Assembly (NCBI GenBank): GCA_000934455.1
Contig: KN883606.1
Span: forward strand, 42,373 to 65,651
Direction: 5' to 3'
Source: Apostichopus parvimensis
Lineage: Eukaryota; Echinodermata; Holothuroidea; Aspidochirotida; Stichopodidae
Length of the DNA: 23,279 bases
Position numbers and translations under genes: made by a program. Shown one piece after another: positions 11,401-18,584 of the stretch (position 1 is the first letter of the stretch; each line of letters begins with the position of its first letter). The notes beneath the pieces were generated by a model that did not search any database, was not told where the DNA came from, and worked only from the letters and a program-made list of their open reading frames with translations.

Positions 11401-12982
11401 NNNNNNNNNNNNNNNNNNNNNNNNNNNNNNNNNNNNNNNNNNNNNNNNNNNNNNNNNNNNNNNNNNNNNNNNNNNNNNNNNNNNNNNNNNNNNNNNNNNN
11501 NNNNNNNNNNNNNNNNNNNNNNNNNNNNNNNNNNNNNNNNNNNNNNNNNNNNNNNNNNNNNNNNNNNNNNNNNNNNNNNNNNNNNNNNNNNNNNNNNNNN
11601 NNNNNNNNNNNNNNNNNNNNNNNNNNNNNNNNNNNNNNNNNNNNNNNNNNNNNNNNNNNNNNNNNNNNNNNNNNNNNNNNNNNNNNNNNNNNNNNNNNNN
11701 NNNNNNNNNNNNNNNNNNNNNNNNNNNNNNNNNNNNNNNNNNNNNNNNNNNNNNNNNNNNNNNNNNNNNNNNNNNNNNNNNNNNNNNNNNNNNNNNNNNN
11801 NNNNNNNNNNNNNNNNNNNNNNNNNNNNNNNNNNNNNCCTAGCTCCGCCACTGTCAACTGTTACGGTTACTTATAAGATTGGGATCTTGTGATTAGTGCA
11901 GGACATGAGTTATGTCATCACTTTAATTATGCAGGATTTACAATGCTTGCATGCAGTGGCGGAGCTAGGGGTAATGGTCAATGATTGCATGGGGACTATA
12001 CTGCCAATTTCTCTTTCTAAAGCTGGTTAGAATTTAACATTTTCATTATCCTCTATAGATTGATTACATACTGCAGTCTATCGGTATTAATCTATCATGT
12101 CAAGAAACAGAAGAAACAAACACAAAAGAAAAACAGTTGGTATAAATAAAACTGCTCGTATACTGACAATTAAATTAAAAATTGTGTATTAACCTTGGAT
12201 TCTAGGACATTTATACTGCAAAATTGCTCTTTTGCAAGGCTGTATAGCCAGGGTCATCGATTTGGGGGAGGTGTCCCCCATCCACTTGAGAAATTGAGAA
12301 CATTTTTGCTTAGTATCGTAGGGGGCTTAGATGCCAAATCATGCAATCTTTCCCTACATTTATATTCCATTTTTCTGTTTGCATACCACCTTATATTTTT
12401 TTTATTGAAGTTTTGAGAAGTTTAAAAAAAAAGGAAAACTTTTTTGGGGGGAGGGGGGGGGGTTTGGGGGAGATGCCCACCCCACTGGGACTAGGTGCCT
12501 GAACTTTCGTCAGAAAGTAAGGTAGCCTTGAATACCATATGATTTGTTTATCCGTAAGCATGCATGATACCCATTTGATGCTTCCACAGAGCAGTTATCT
12601 TGAACGTGATTATAATTATATGTAACATAAACGAAAAAGATGTTAATTGTTTCCTTTTCATTTCTTGCCGTTTTCTTTAGACCGAAATAAAAAACATTAC
12701 CTTTTCATCCGTTAAAGCTTTGCCTTTATTGTATTCTTTCCTGTTAGCTCGTTTCTGAAGTAATTCACACAGTTCTTTAGCTTTCCATTTAGACGAGGTC
12801 TTTTCCTTTAGAGTCTCAAAGAACTTGGTGTGATCCTCAAAGGGGGTGATGCCATTGCTCTCACATAGTTCTGTGAAACATTCACTGATCTCTGTCAGGT
12901 TTGGGGCATCCAAGAATACATCGAAAGGATCCTTTCTGCTGCCATCTTCTTCGGTTAACCTCGTGTAATTAGACTCGGCCAT
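99..12982 (-). CDS. MICAL: MICAL-family flavin monooxygenase ([F-actin]-monooxygenase), 12 coding exons, no CH domain seen
   Basis: MICAL enzymes use FAD and NADPH to oxidise methionines of actin, which disassembles filaments; some paralogues act in the nucleus. Joining 12701-12982, 10096-10303, 9034-9135, 8180-8281, 7402-7658, 6792-7049, 5765-6083, 4556-5091, 3893-4084, 2484-2613, 817-957 and 99-310 (all minus) gives a 912-residue frame with GT-AG borders and matching phases throughout. Residues 99-104 are GGGPCG (FAD dinucleotide fold), followed by [19 protein letters not shown] at 223-225, [20 protein letters not shown], and GDS then PFWPEGTG around 398-411; these align with the MICAL core along its whole length. 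From about residue 510 the protein is a basic Lys/Glu/Ser tail. The usual CH, LIM and bMERB domains are not visible before the TAA. An alternative is that other isoforms use exons outside the window. Family assignment is very sure; the exact tail exons are less so. Confidence 0.93.
310..817 (-). other. MICAL intron 11, nothing notable
   Basis: AT-rich intron sequence between exon 11 (ending 817) and exon 12 (starting 310). I see no coding signal, repeat family or RNA gene in it. Confidence 0.6.
817..957 (-). CDS. MICAL: MICAL exon 11 (Ser-rich)
   Basis: The exon is 141 nt, phase 1 to phase 1, acceptor GGTTTTGGTAG, donor GTATGT. It encodes [18 protein letters not shown] followed by a serine-rich run and [13 protein letters not shown]. 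Phases fit exons 10 and 12 exactly. Its symmetry means it could be skipped without a frame change. It is too short for long-ORF detection. Confidence 0.72.
1137..1192. repeat. AT-rich inverted repeat (CCAATTAA/TTAATTGG)
   Basis: Several CCAATTAA and TTAATTGG blocks alternate here inside MICAL intron 10. The first pair can fold as a stem around AACAAGGG. Likely a degenerate palindromic repeat. Confidence 0.5.
1987..2311. mobile_element. Nested 325-bp TIR element inside MITE copy A
   Basis: The left end is CAGGGTTTTTGTTA and the inverted right end is CAGGGTTTTCGTTAG. CTCAT is duplicated on both sides (1982-1986 and 2312-2316). The uninterrupted MITE copies read CACCTCATTCGAAAC (C) or its near match on the minus strand (B) at this point, so they show the empty site. 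The interior has a G-rich/C-rich arm and a poly-T run. The CAGGG termini look hAT-like, but a 5-bp duplication is shorter than the usual 8 bp, so the superfamily is open. Confidence 0.82.
2203..2227. repeat. Poly-T tract
   Basis: An uninterrupted T run within the nested element, on the side of its CCCGGGT-containing arm. Length is likely to vary or be mis-assembled. Confidence 0.8.
2484..2613 (-). CDS. MICAL: MICAL exon 10 (polybasic)
   Basis: The exon is 130 nt, phase 0 in and phase 1 out. The acceptor is GCTAACCAAAG, with a weak pyrimidine tract, and the donor is GTAATT. It encodes [20 protein letters not shown] and then [19 protein letters not shown]. The polylysine cluster resembles a monopartite NLS. 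The charge bias matches exon 8, which supports it as real coding sequence despite its short length. Confidence 0.7.
2935..3090 (-). mobile_element. tRNA-derived SINE in MICAL intron 9
   Basis: On the minus strand a tRNA-like head starts at about 3090. An A-box-like TAGCCTAGTGGTTAGG (3082-3067) and a B-box-like GGTTTCAAATCC (3039-3028) sit in a CCCGG/CCGGG arm. Relative to a T-loop the B box has one extra T, so this is not a functional tRNA. A body of ~60 bases follows, then a TATG/TATA-rich tail near 2940-2965. It lies in the same orientation as the MICAL gene. Confidence 0.75.
3415..3430. repeat. Poly-C tract in MICAL intron 9
   Basis: A C-rich homopolymer run beside CCACCCGCCTACCCCCTCAC. 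The rest of intron 9 between about 3100 and 3685 shows nothing else recognisable. Confidence 0.6.
3893..4084 (-). CDS. MICAL: MICAL exon 9 (SPVRRGSS / [10 protein letters not shown] segment)
   Basis: The exon is 192 nt, phase 0 to phase 0, acceptor CTATGAACAG, probable donor GTAGGG. It encodes [19 protein letters not shown] and the motif [17 protein letters not shown], then an acidic patch. The frame stays open past the donor to a TAA at 3688-3686, so a read-through isoform with an early stop is possible. The donor was preferred because the downstream codons lose the compositional bias and exon 10 joins in frame. Confidence 0.75.
4114..4290. repeat. 84-bp tandem duplication in MICAL intron 8
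   Basis: AAACAAACATTGAATGC recurs at 4114 and 4198, followed in both by GAGGGTTTCTGTGATCTCTT and CACTAAGACAATCACATGCC. The second copy carries small insertions and a partial third piece (CATGCCATCACCCTGCCATTT region). It begins about 30 bases upstream of exon 9 in transcript direction. Confidence 0.85.
4376..4408. repeat. Poly-G tract in MICAL intron 8
   Basis: A long G run broken only by T near its start. It is prone to polymerase slippage and could form a G-quadruplex. Confidence 0.8.
4556..5091 (-). CDS. MICAL: MICAL exon 8 (Lys/Glu-rich tail)
   Basis: This 536-nt exon is phase 1 in and phase 0 out, with acceptor TTTCTAAACAG and donor GTAAGT. It encodes residues 510-688: [19 protein letters not shown], then a long run of [16 protein letters not shown] and similar segments, then [20 protein letters not shown]. 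The composition is dominated by Lys and Glu, which predicts a disordered region or a single charged helix. Basic clusters could serve as nuclear localisation signals (inference). There is no CH-domain signature. Confidence 0.85.
5345..5470. repeat. TA microsatellite with CATA interruptions
   Basis: A near-pure TA run up to about 5409, then TACATA and TTCATA variants. It lies in MICAL intron 7, directly beside a Penelope-like fragment. Such TA tracts are often unstable and may be truncated in the assembly. Confidence 0.85.
5481..5600 (+). mobile_element. Penelope-like retroelement fragment (putative)
   Basis: The block CTGAAGAAGATCCTGATAGG then ATCGAAACGTCAGGCC is a widely dispersed animal repeat motif that I associate with Penelope-like elements. 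GATCC/GGATC forms a short hairpin before GAAACGTC. It is followed by TTACACAGGCTCTTTAGTGG and ATAAGCAGTTTGCTAACAG. No reverse transcriptase remains, so only an end fragment is present. The class assignment rests on recalled motif similarity. Confidence 0.5.
5765..6083 (-). CDS. MICAL: MICAL exon 7 (end of monooxygenase domain)
   Basis: The exon is 319 nt, phase 0 in and phase 1 out, acceptor ATCTTCAG, donor GTGAGC. It encodes [20 protein letters not shown], then the helix [18 protein letters not shown] and the family's closing [10 protein letters not shown]. It then runs into a charged linker with [20 protein letters not shown]. In most MICALs the CH domain begins shortly after this point; here the sequence goes straight to a charged region. 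Confidence 0.94.
6792..7049 (-). CDS. MICAL: MICAL exon 6 (FDFTS and GD motif)
   Basis: The exon is 258 nt, phase 0 to phase 0, acceptor TTTTCAG, donor GTTTGT. It encodes [42 protein letters not shown] and [15 protein letters not shown] is typical of MICALs; GD (398-399) is the second FAD-binding motif, continued by PFWPEGTG in the next exon. Confidence 0.95.
7402..7658 (-). CDS. MICAL: MICAL exon 5 (monooxygenase core)
   Basis: The exon is 257 nt, phase 1 in and phase 0 out, with acceptor CCCTGCAG and donor GTGAAC. It encodes [12 protein letters not shown], then [20 protein letters not shown] and the strongly conserved MICAL stretch [18 protein letters not shown]. This is one of the best anchors of the family call. 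Confidence 0.95.
7823..8106. repeat. Tandem duplication (~175 bp period) with CA microsatellites, MICAL intron 4
   Basis: GGATGTGGTGGTTCTTTGCA near 7828 recurs, diverged, as GGACGTGGTGATTCTTTAGA near 8003. Both are followed by a GAATTC/GAAATTC-CTGTGTTC-like block and then a CACACA run (about 7881-7905 and 8083-8106). ACCGAGGAC (from 8030) and GTCCTCGGT (to 8066) form a perfect inverted pair in the second unit. Reading frames across this segment are not genes. Confidence 0.75.
8180..8281 (-). CDS. MICAL: MICAL exon 4 (ADG motif)
   Basis: The exon is 102 nt, phase 1 to phase 1, acceptor TTCACAG, donor GTTTGT. It encodes [20 protein letters not shown], then [15 protein letters not shown] corresponds to the DG motif that contacts FAD and NADPH in aromatic hydroxylase-type monooxygenases. 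Phases join cleanly to exons 3 and 5. Confidence 0.92.
8626..9002 (-). mobile_element. TTAA-flanked MITE, family 1 copy B
   Basis: An intact copy in opposite orientation to copies A and C, with TTAA at 8626-8629 and 8999-9002. The ends are AGGGTGTGAAGACTCGCGC and, inverted, AGGCATTGAAGACTCGCC. The interior is about 369 bp. It sits in MICAL intron 3, ending 31 bases from the exon 3 donor. Confidence 0.88.
9034..9135 (-). CDS. MICAL: MICAL exon 3
   Basis: The exon is 102 nt, phase 1 to phase 1, with acceptor CCATAG and donor GTATGT. It encodes [20 protein letters not shown] and then [11 protein letters not shown], matching the family's [16 protein letters not shown] helix and strand. Joined to exon 2 it restores the family's DHIS motif. 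It is too short and split to show as a long ORF. A TTAA MITE ends 31 bases downstream of it. Confidence 0.93.
9136..10095 (-). other. MICAL intron 2, gene-free
   Basis: Holds short poly-C (about 9331-9339), G-rich (about 9648-9667) and poly-T (about 9728-9736) runs and CCCCCACCCC near 9861. No element ends, RNA gene or coding signal that I can support. Confidence 0.5.
10096..10303 (-). CDS. MICAL: MICAL exon 2 (FAD-binding GxGxxG)
   Basis: The acceptor is CTTTCCTTCAG before 10303 and the donor is GTGAGT after 10096 (phase 0 in, phase 1 out). The exon encodes residues 95-163 plus one base. It starts with the beta strand ILII and GGGPCG, the ADP-binding Rossmann turn of class A flavin monooxygenases. 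It continues with the MICAL-specific [20 protein letters not shown] and [23 protein letters not shown] tail lies only 27 bases upstream of the acceptor. Confidence 0.95.
10331..10590 (-). mobile_element. tRNA-derived SINE beside the MICAL exon 2 acceptor
   Basis: On the minus strand a tRNA-like head has A box TAGCCTAGTGGTTAACGCC (10581-10563) and a canonical B box GGTTCGATTCC (10537-10527). A roughly 150-base body and a (CATA)n tail (10365-10331) follow. The A box is almost identical to the SINE at 2935-3090. Its orientation is the same as MICAL. The tail stops 27 bases before exon 2. A tRNA gene was rejected because of the body, the tail and the poor acceptor stem. Confidence 0.82.
11034..11127. 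repeat. Short direct repeat abutting the assembly gap
   Basis: CTGTACTGCAG followed by AAATAAGGAATTATCAC near 11036, and again CTGTACTGCAG followed by AAATGAGGCATTACCAC up to 11127. The repeat runs into the N block, which suggests a tandem array was not resolved. Confidence 0.6.
11128..11837. other. Assembly gap (710 N) in MICAL intron 1
   Basis: All bases are N. The long reading frames across it are artefacts of untranslated Ns. Exons 1 and 2 join in phase on either side, so no essential exon need be hidden here, although one cannot be excluded. Confidence 0.99.
11838..11969. mobile_element. Inverted CAGTGGCGGAGCTAGG ends (hAT-like termini)
   Basis: CCTAGCTCCGCCACTG at 11838-11853 and its exact reverse complement CAGTGGCGGAGCTAGG at 11954-11969. 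CAGTGGCG-type sequence is common at hAT transposon ends. They face outward: the first would close an element lying in the gap, the second would open one to the right. A weaker CCAAGCTCTGCCACTG lies at 16159-16174. No 8-bp target duplication could be shown. Confidence 0.5.
12230..12510. repeat. G-rich degenerate repeat, MICAL intron 1
   Basis: Contains TTTGGGGGAGGTGTCCCCCA near 12260 and a second TTTGGGGGAGATGCCCACCC near 12462, with a G homopolymer before the latter. It resembles decayed transposon end sequence, but no clean boundaries are visible. The ORF over 12195-12416 lies in this material and is not supported as a gene. Confidence 0.4.
12701..12982 (-). CDS. MICAL: MICAL exon 1 (residues 1-94, initiator)
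   Basis: This exon encodes the N-terminal helical segment that precedes the FAD fold in MICALs, including [20 protein letters not shown], which matches the family's conserved W-x-A-K-x-L-x-x-L-x-K-R-A pattern. The ATG at 12982 is the first in frame and lies four bases after a pyrimidine-rich tract ending in AG (12988-12987). That looks like a splice acceptor, so the 5' UTR probably starts in an upstream exon. The exon ends at GATGAAAAG with donor GTAATG (12700), phase 0. Confidence 0.93.
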
Positions 12983-14607
12983 TGAACTTCCAAAAGAAAG
13001 GAAAAATGAAAGTGGGAAAAAAATGAAGAAAACATTGGATATGATTGTGCAATTATGCTGATGATATTATTTTAACTGGGTAAATTACTAACAGCTATAG
13101 TTTTCAAAACTATTTTTGTAGAAGCTTAATTATCACTCATTCAAATTACTTGACAAACCACAAACAAGAAGTGCTCAGACAATTTTGAGAAATTTGCTGA
13201 GGGTATGCATGGCAGTACTAAAAACACATTTATGGAACATGGGTATGGCCATTATCTGACAAGTTTGTTATCTGGCAATTTGGGAAGAATATTGTTGACC
13301 TTGAATTCACTTGCCAAATGGATATATCAGGTGTGATGCAAATATTTGCCCCTGGCAAAAATGTTATTTATGTATGTATATATATGACAATACCACCTGT
13401 TCTTGAAATCCAAATACTCAATTCGATAGTATATTGCTTCCAGCCATTGCAGGTAAACACACACACAGCTTAATACCATGAAAGCTAATGTCTTCTCAGG
13501 TATATAAAGGCCTATTACTTGAAAAGAACCCACTGTTGTATATCACTGTAAAATATCATTATCTATTATATATACATAGAGAGTTCAGAAGAAGCCAATT
13601 TCCATTCGTCTTGGTATGCCAGATATTTCCTTATGTTTATAAATCACAAAACTAAGGCCTTTGTGTCTGTCAGCTTACAGAATCAAAGTTCAACCATTAA
13701 GTACATAAATGTCATATATACCAGTCTGCTATCAACTTGCCTCAGACATTATAACAATTGTCTTTACAAGGAACAAGGAACATTTCAACAAGAGATCATC
13801 ACTATAGGCCAAAAAACAATGCCACAATATTCTAAGAACCAAGAAATGGAACAAACAATGGAGAACTGTAGGATAGTACCTGTGGTTAATGGTAATGCAA
13901 ATTTAAAGTGTTTATATCAGCATTCTGGGTGTTAATTGGTACAATACAATTCATGCTAAGGAAAAGAGGCGGCCAAGTTTTTGAAAGGGAAGTAATTACC
14001 AGCCAACCTATAAAACATTAAAACAACTGGATCAAACTAGTTTGACCTTACACAGCTGTACCCATTACATTATGCATGTTGTTCTGCTAGATGACATTCC
14101 AAATCTTAGCTGGTTTTGGATATTGACAAGTCACCCTTTCTCTACCTTGTCTAGAAGTCCGATAACTCTTGACAATGTGACTGTCACCTCTAGTCAACTA
14201 AGTCTAGATGTGTAGTACTCTATAGAGGTGACCGGTCACCATGGAAGGTCAGTGTCAAAGGTTACCAGGTCATTCTACGAAAACGGTAGATCAGCCAGGT
14301 TGTGGTTGTTTTGGGGAGACAGGTGATTGAGGAAGCATTAAGTCTTCCCATTGGCTATAATATTGGCCATCCTATAAACATTTCACGTACCTGTGCACCA
14401 GCAACTTCCCCACCCAGTTCCCCCACCACCCTCCCCCACCACCCTCCCCACCCTCCTCCCCCACCCTTCTCCCCATCTCTTCTCCCTTAAACTCATGCCT
14501 GATGTGCCAAGGTCCCTGTGTAAGAACTGTAGACACGGTCCTTGAAACTGCTAGCCCCTTGACAACCGATCCCTGTAGCACTAGAAGAAACATTCCTATG
14601 TGTAAGT

Positions 14608-14632
14608 ACATACCTACCTACCTACCTACCTA
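14608..14632. repeat. (CCTA)n microsatellite
   Basis: Five or so CCTA units following TACATA. Confidence 0.8.
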
Positions 14633-15239
14633 GAATTGTAGAATCGATAAATATTAAAGCACTTGTAGTGTGAATGGAGCGAATGAAGAAAAGGTACAAA
14701 AACATTCTTCAGTCTTCTGCACATCAAACAAGTCCACTCTCCCTGATTAAATCATGTTCACCCTCCCACCCCCTCCCCCTCCTCTCCCTCCCCTCATTGA
14801 TTCCATAATCTTCCAGAAAAAAATCCTAATTGCATACCTGCCCAACTTTCAACATTTAATTTGAACGTCGGTCGAGACTAGATCTGTGTTATGTATCATT
14901 TCACTGGGAGAGATATATATCCCACCAAAACTTGGCCGCAAAAGTTGATAACAAAAATTTAAATTGTCTTTTATGTTCTTACAAGTTTGCATATCTTATT
15001 CACACAGTTGATGATAAGAAATGACTTAAAGTTTGATGACCTACTAATACTTCAACCTTTGAAATCTAAATATTCAGTTAGTCAGTGGACTGCCGGATCT
15101 TCAGTTCAGACATGTTTGTATGTACCGCACTGCTATAGTATCCTCGAGGAAGTAGTCAAGGTCTATATATCAACACAGTACTTGGATAAATGTATACAAA
15201 CAAGTCTGGACAAAGGTATTCTGGCACAAGTTGACAACA

Positions 15240-15302
15240 GATTATCCGGTCTTTCAGCCAGTGGTCTGGCTCAGATAATCCGGTCTTTCAGCCAGTGGTC
15301 TG
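15240..15302. repeat. 34-bp tandem duplication
   Basis: ATCCGGTCTTTCAGCCAGTG plus GTCTG occurs at 15244-15268 and 15278-15302. The period of 34 is not a multiple of three, so the open frame that spans it changes register inside the repeat. That argues against a real protein here. Confidence 0.9.
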
Positions 15303-15715
15303 TCCCTAGCAAAAATAAACCCAAAGATGCACATGACATCAACCAGATGATATGAAAACTGTTTTTTCTCAGTTTAGTCAGAATAGGGTTTAATACCATA
15401 TAGGTACCGAATTAATTTGGGTCATCCCGTTTCTGTAATCAAAATAATATTGTCCCACCCGGCAAACTAAATAGTCCTGGATTTCTAAAGTTCTTTGTGA
15501 CGTTGAAAAGTATTAATTGTTTGAACGATATGTACGTAAATTTAAGCAAGTAAACAGATACAAAGTGCTCTTAATTTTCACAAAAATGTGCATGTATCAA
15601 GGATGCATGCCGTACCACTTCAATTTACCAAGATAGAGCTACACCCCCCGACCCCATTCCGATGCAAAATTCCAAGCATCCACTTTTCTTTCAAAAAGCA
15701 CAAAATGAAGAACAT

Positions 15716-16060
15716 GAGGAGGGGAAGAGATGGGCACTGGGAAGGGAAGAGAGGGACATGGGAGGGGGAGAGAGTTGCTGGGGGAAGGGAAGAGAGGGAC
15801 ATGGGGAGGGGAAGAGAGGGACATGGGGGAGGGAAGAGGGTGACATTGGGAGGGAAGAGAGGGACATTGAGAGGGAAGAGAGGGACATGGGCAGGGGAAG
15901 CAAGAAACATGGGGAGTGAAGAGAGGGACATGGGGAGGGGAAGAGCGGGGCATGGGGAGGGAAGAGAGGGACCTGGGAGGGAAGAGAGGGACATGGGATG
16001 GCAAGTGAGGGACATGGGGAGGGGAACAGAGGGGCATGGCAAGTAATGAAGGGAAAGGGA
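15716..16060 (+). repeat. Purine-rich minisatellite (GGGAAGAGAGGGACATGG)
   Basis: About fifteen imperfect units of roughly 18-24 bp built on GGGAAGAGAGGGACATGG. One strand is almost entirely purine. The several open frames on both strands are by-products of the repeat, not genes. Confidence 0.92.
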
Positions 16061-17662
16061 AGGAAAATGGGCAAGGAAATGTAGGAGAAGAGAGCCAAGG
16101 GGTATGAGAGGGGAGAGAGAGGAGACAGAAGGTCACATATTGGCCCCTTTGCCTCCATCCAAGCTCTGCCACTGTCAGGAGCCTTCAAATTGGAAAGGAT
16201 AAGTTAGCTCTGTAAAGTCAGCCAAAACTTTTCAAAACATGAAGAGAAAACAATGTTAAGGTTAAAGTTAAGAAGCTGAAGGTGAATCTATCCATGGATT
16301 CCTCCAGGATTTGGAAATTATCTTAACAAGGAAATTATCTGCCCAGGCGTTGCTTCCCAAGCGAAGAAATGAAGGGTAAATCATAACACTAGTAGCAATA
16401 ATTCTCATATCAGTCACAAAACCAAAGATTAATGACTGCAGGGAAGTTGACGACCTCCTTCAGTTCAGTCCACAAGCATAAAGAGCTGCTACTTGAAAAA
16501 GATTAGACTGCAGCAACTTTTGAAAAGACTTAAGCTTCGAGTCTCATCATCCTATTTTCTCCACAGCAATTATCACAAACTCAGACAATTTCCATTATTC
16601 CAAACAAGGAATGCATTTCGCCATCGACTGGGTCTCAGCATGACATTTCCTTTGTTAGGAAGTTATATACCATTTGTGGTTGCATTGTTGGTAGCTTTCT
16701 CGTGTTACATGAACGTTAGCTAAAGACAAATATAAAACTTTCACTATACATGTGAGCTCAAATTACCGCTAAACGCTCTGCAATGTGAGAATTTTTTAAA
16801 ATCTATTTATACTTTTGGATGGACAATTAGAATGACTAATGTATAGGCCAATACGTCGGCACCCATAGTCATTGAACTAAAATTTTGTTTCACTTGCAAA
16901 AACTTTATGATATTTATGACATTTTAAGAGCTGAGTATGCAGCTATCTATAACGCCAGATTGTGGAAAACTCAACATAACATGTACGCATGTGACTTTCA
17001 TGTAATTGGGGACAAAATTCAGTCGCTACATAAAACAGCCCAACTTTCTCAAACGTTAGCAGATTTGGTTGGAAAATTCTGGAGGCTTTCCCACACTAAT
17101 ATTACTGTATTTTTGAGGCTTCTGAGCACTCACTATAATGAAAAGCAGACCCTTCCACCACTGGTGAGGGAGGGAGTGGGGAGAGTGGGGGAGGGAGCCT
17201 AAGACTGCTACGATGTTCTCTTAAGGAGCCACAGGCTAAAGCCCCTGTGAGTTATAGCCAGCTTGCTGGTGAACGTGGCAGCCTGTGATGGGTCTAGTCT
17301 TTAGGCATCATGCGGTATTTTATATTTTCCCATCCCACAAGGTACATCCCCCCCCCTTCCCTGTCTCCACGGATGTTGTTCAAGCCCTTCCTTCCTTATG
17401 TTTGGCTATTTTTGATTTGACCTCATGTAGCTTTGTGTTAAAATGTTCATGTTTCAACTCCTCGTAGCAGTGTCTGTCATTAAAAAAATTAAATCATACC
17501 ATAGTCTTTGAATCATAATCCCTGTCCTGAAGGAGCTCCTAATAGAGCTTGAACAGGAAACAACTGGCTAACAAATCACTGCCCATTCATTACAGATGCT
17601 TGTGGTCAATAATAACAACCCTCCCAAAGCAAAGTCAGCTCACTCCATCCATACAAACTACT
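16061..17662. other. Gene-free intergenic or intronic segment
   Basis: Holds the hAT-like end at 16159-16174, a G-rich run near 17165-17200 and a C run near 17348. CACAGG and CCTGTG make a small hairpin near 17229-17248. Frames at 16493-16723 and 16885-17202 show no recognisable domain. Confidence 0.45.
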
Positions 17663-18035
17663 TTAAAGGCATTGAAGACTCGCCCCAAACCGCCTTCCGC
17701 ACTCTGAAAAAGTTCAACTTGCCGTTGCTTGCAAGTGAAGTTTTCTTCTTGTCGCTACAAAATGCAGACAGTAGCCTAATGAAACGTGATACCTTGTTAT
17801 CTTTCATCTGGACCTGAGATGTCCATCGCTGCTATATACACTGTGTTGTGGGTATTGACCATAGCTGTATGTTTTGACTGTACACTAGTGTCTATAATTA
17901 CCGACGTTAGCAAGCTGTGTGTGTATTTTCTGGGATCAATGGCTGTGTCTAACACTTCTGTTACACCTCATTCGAAACTAGGTCAGATTACCGGCATGAG
18001 ACGTTTCTTTGTGCGCGAGTCTTCACACCCTTTAA
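17663..18035 (+). mobile_element. TTAA-flanked MITE, family 1 copy C
   Basis: An intact copy with TTAA at 17663-17666 and 18032-18035 and a 365-bp interior. The ends are AGGCATTGAAGACTCGCC and, inverted, AGGGTGTGAAGACTCGCGC. It carries CACCTCATTCGAAAC uninterrupted, the empty site for the insertion in copy A. Frames inside it are not genes. Confidence 0.88.
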
Positions 18036-18332
18036 GATCTTGAGCAAGTCTAGCTCAATGACATCATGTAGCATCACTTTGCAAATTGAATTGTTTGATG
18101 TTTTGTTTTAACTTTACTGCATCGTTCATTACTTCCTGGATGATGTTTGGATTCCGTCAATTTATATATTGTTTTTCGTATTATGAAATATAATACCGGC
18201 GGCATTGGTTAAACTTACAACTTGTATATTAAAATTACTTTCATATTCAAAGTATGAAAAGGAAACAAAGGAGAAAGTAGTCAGTTTCACTTACTAGTGG
18301 CATTGTGGTATCTGTTGTTTCCTGCATGACAC

Positions 18333-18584
18333 TTAAAGGTATGCTGTATTGGCCCCAAATATGTTAGATATTCAAATATGGTCATCTTTGGTCAAAATTC
18401 TTAAACTGTTTTATTACAACCTTCAAGGAAATTTACCTCACTGGGACATTCAGTCATCTTGCGTGTTCCTTAAAAATGTCTGAGAACAATTTGGAGAATA
18501 AATACCTCCAGAAAAGTACTTTTAGAAAACCTCTAGCAATTATAGCATGCTAAAATTAGGGGCATATATACTGACTACCTTTAA
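18333..18584. mobile_element. TTAA-flanked MITE, family 2
   Basis: TTAA at 18333-18336 and 18581-18584 flank a 244-bp interior. The ends are AGGTATGCTGTATTGGCCCC and, inverted, AGGTAGTCAGTATATATGCC, imperfectly matching with a short gap before GCCCC. The body is unrelated to family 1, but the TTAA and the AGG terminus are shared. A single copy was recognised, so the boundaries are less certain. Confidence 0.6.

Larger units (their letters stand above)
12987..15715. other. MICAL 5' flank or upstream intron, gene-free
   Basis: No gene supported. It holds a C/A-rich tract (about 14410-14480), a CCTA microsatellite (about 14608-14632), a second C-rich tract (about 14761-14795) and a 34-bp duplication at 15240-15302. 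Reading frames at 13633-13935 and 14987-15355 show no recognisable domain. Confidence 0.5.

Noticed and set aside
11063-11892. Three ~260-residue frames
   Set aside because: They consist of untranslated N from the assembly gap.
13633-13935. 100-codon plus-strand frame
   Set aside because: No recognised family, and low-complexity AT-rich surroundings.
14987-15355. 122-codon plus-strand frame
   Set aside because: No recognised domain, and it crosses a 34-bp tandem duplication that would shift frame, so it is most likely chance.
15588-16188. Several long open frames on both strands
   Set aside because: All are generated by the stop-poor purine minisatellite; no domain and no splice context.
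16885-17202. 105-codon plus-strand frame
   Set aside because: No domain recognised; its 3' end runs into a G-rich repeat. Chance cannot be excluded without homology or expression data.
17229-17300. Possible degenerate tRNA-like SINE (TAGCCAGCTTGCTGGTGAAC)
   Set aside because: The A-box resemblance needs an insertion and no convincing B box or tail follows.
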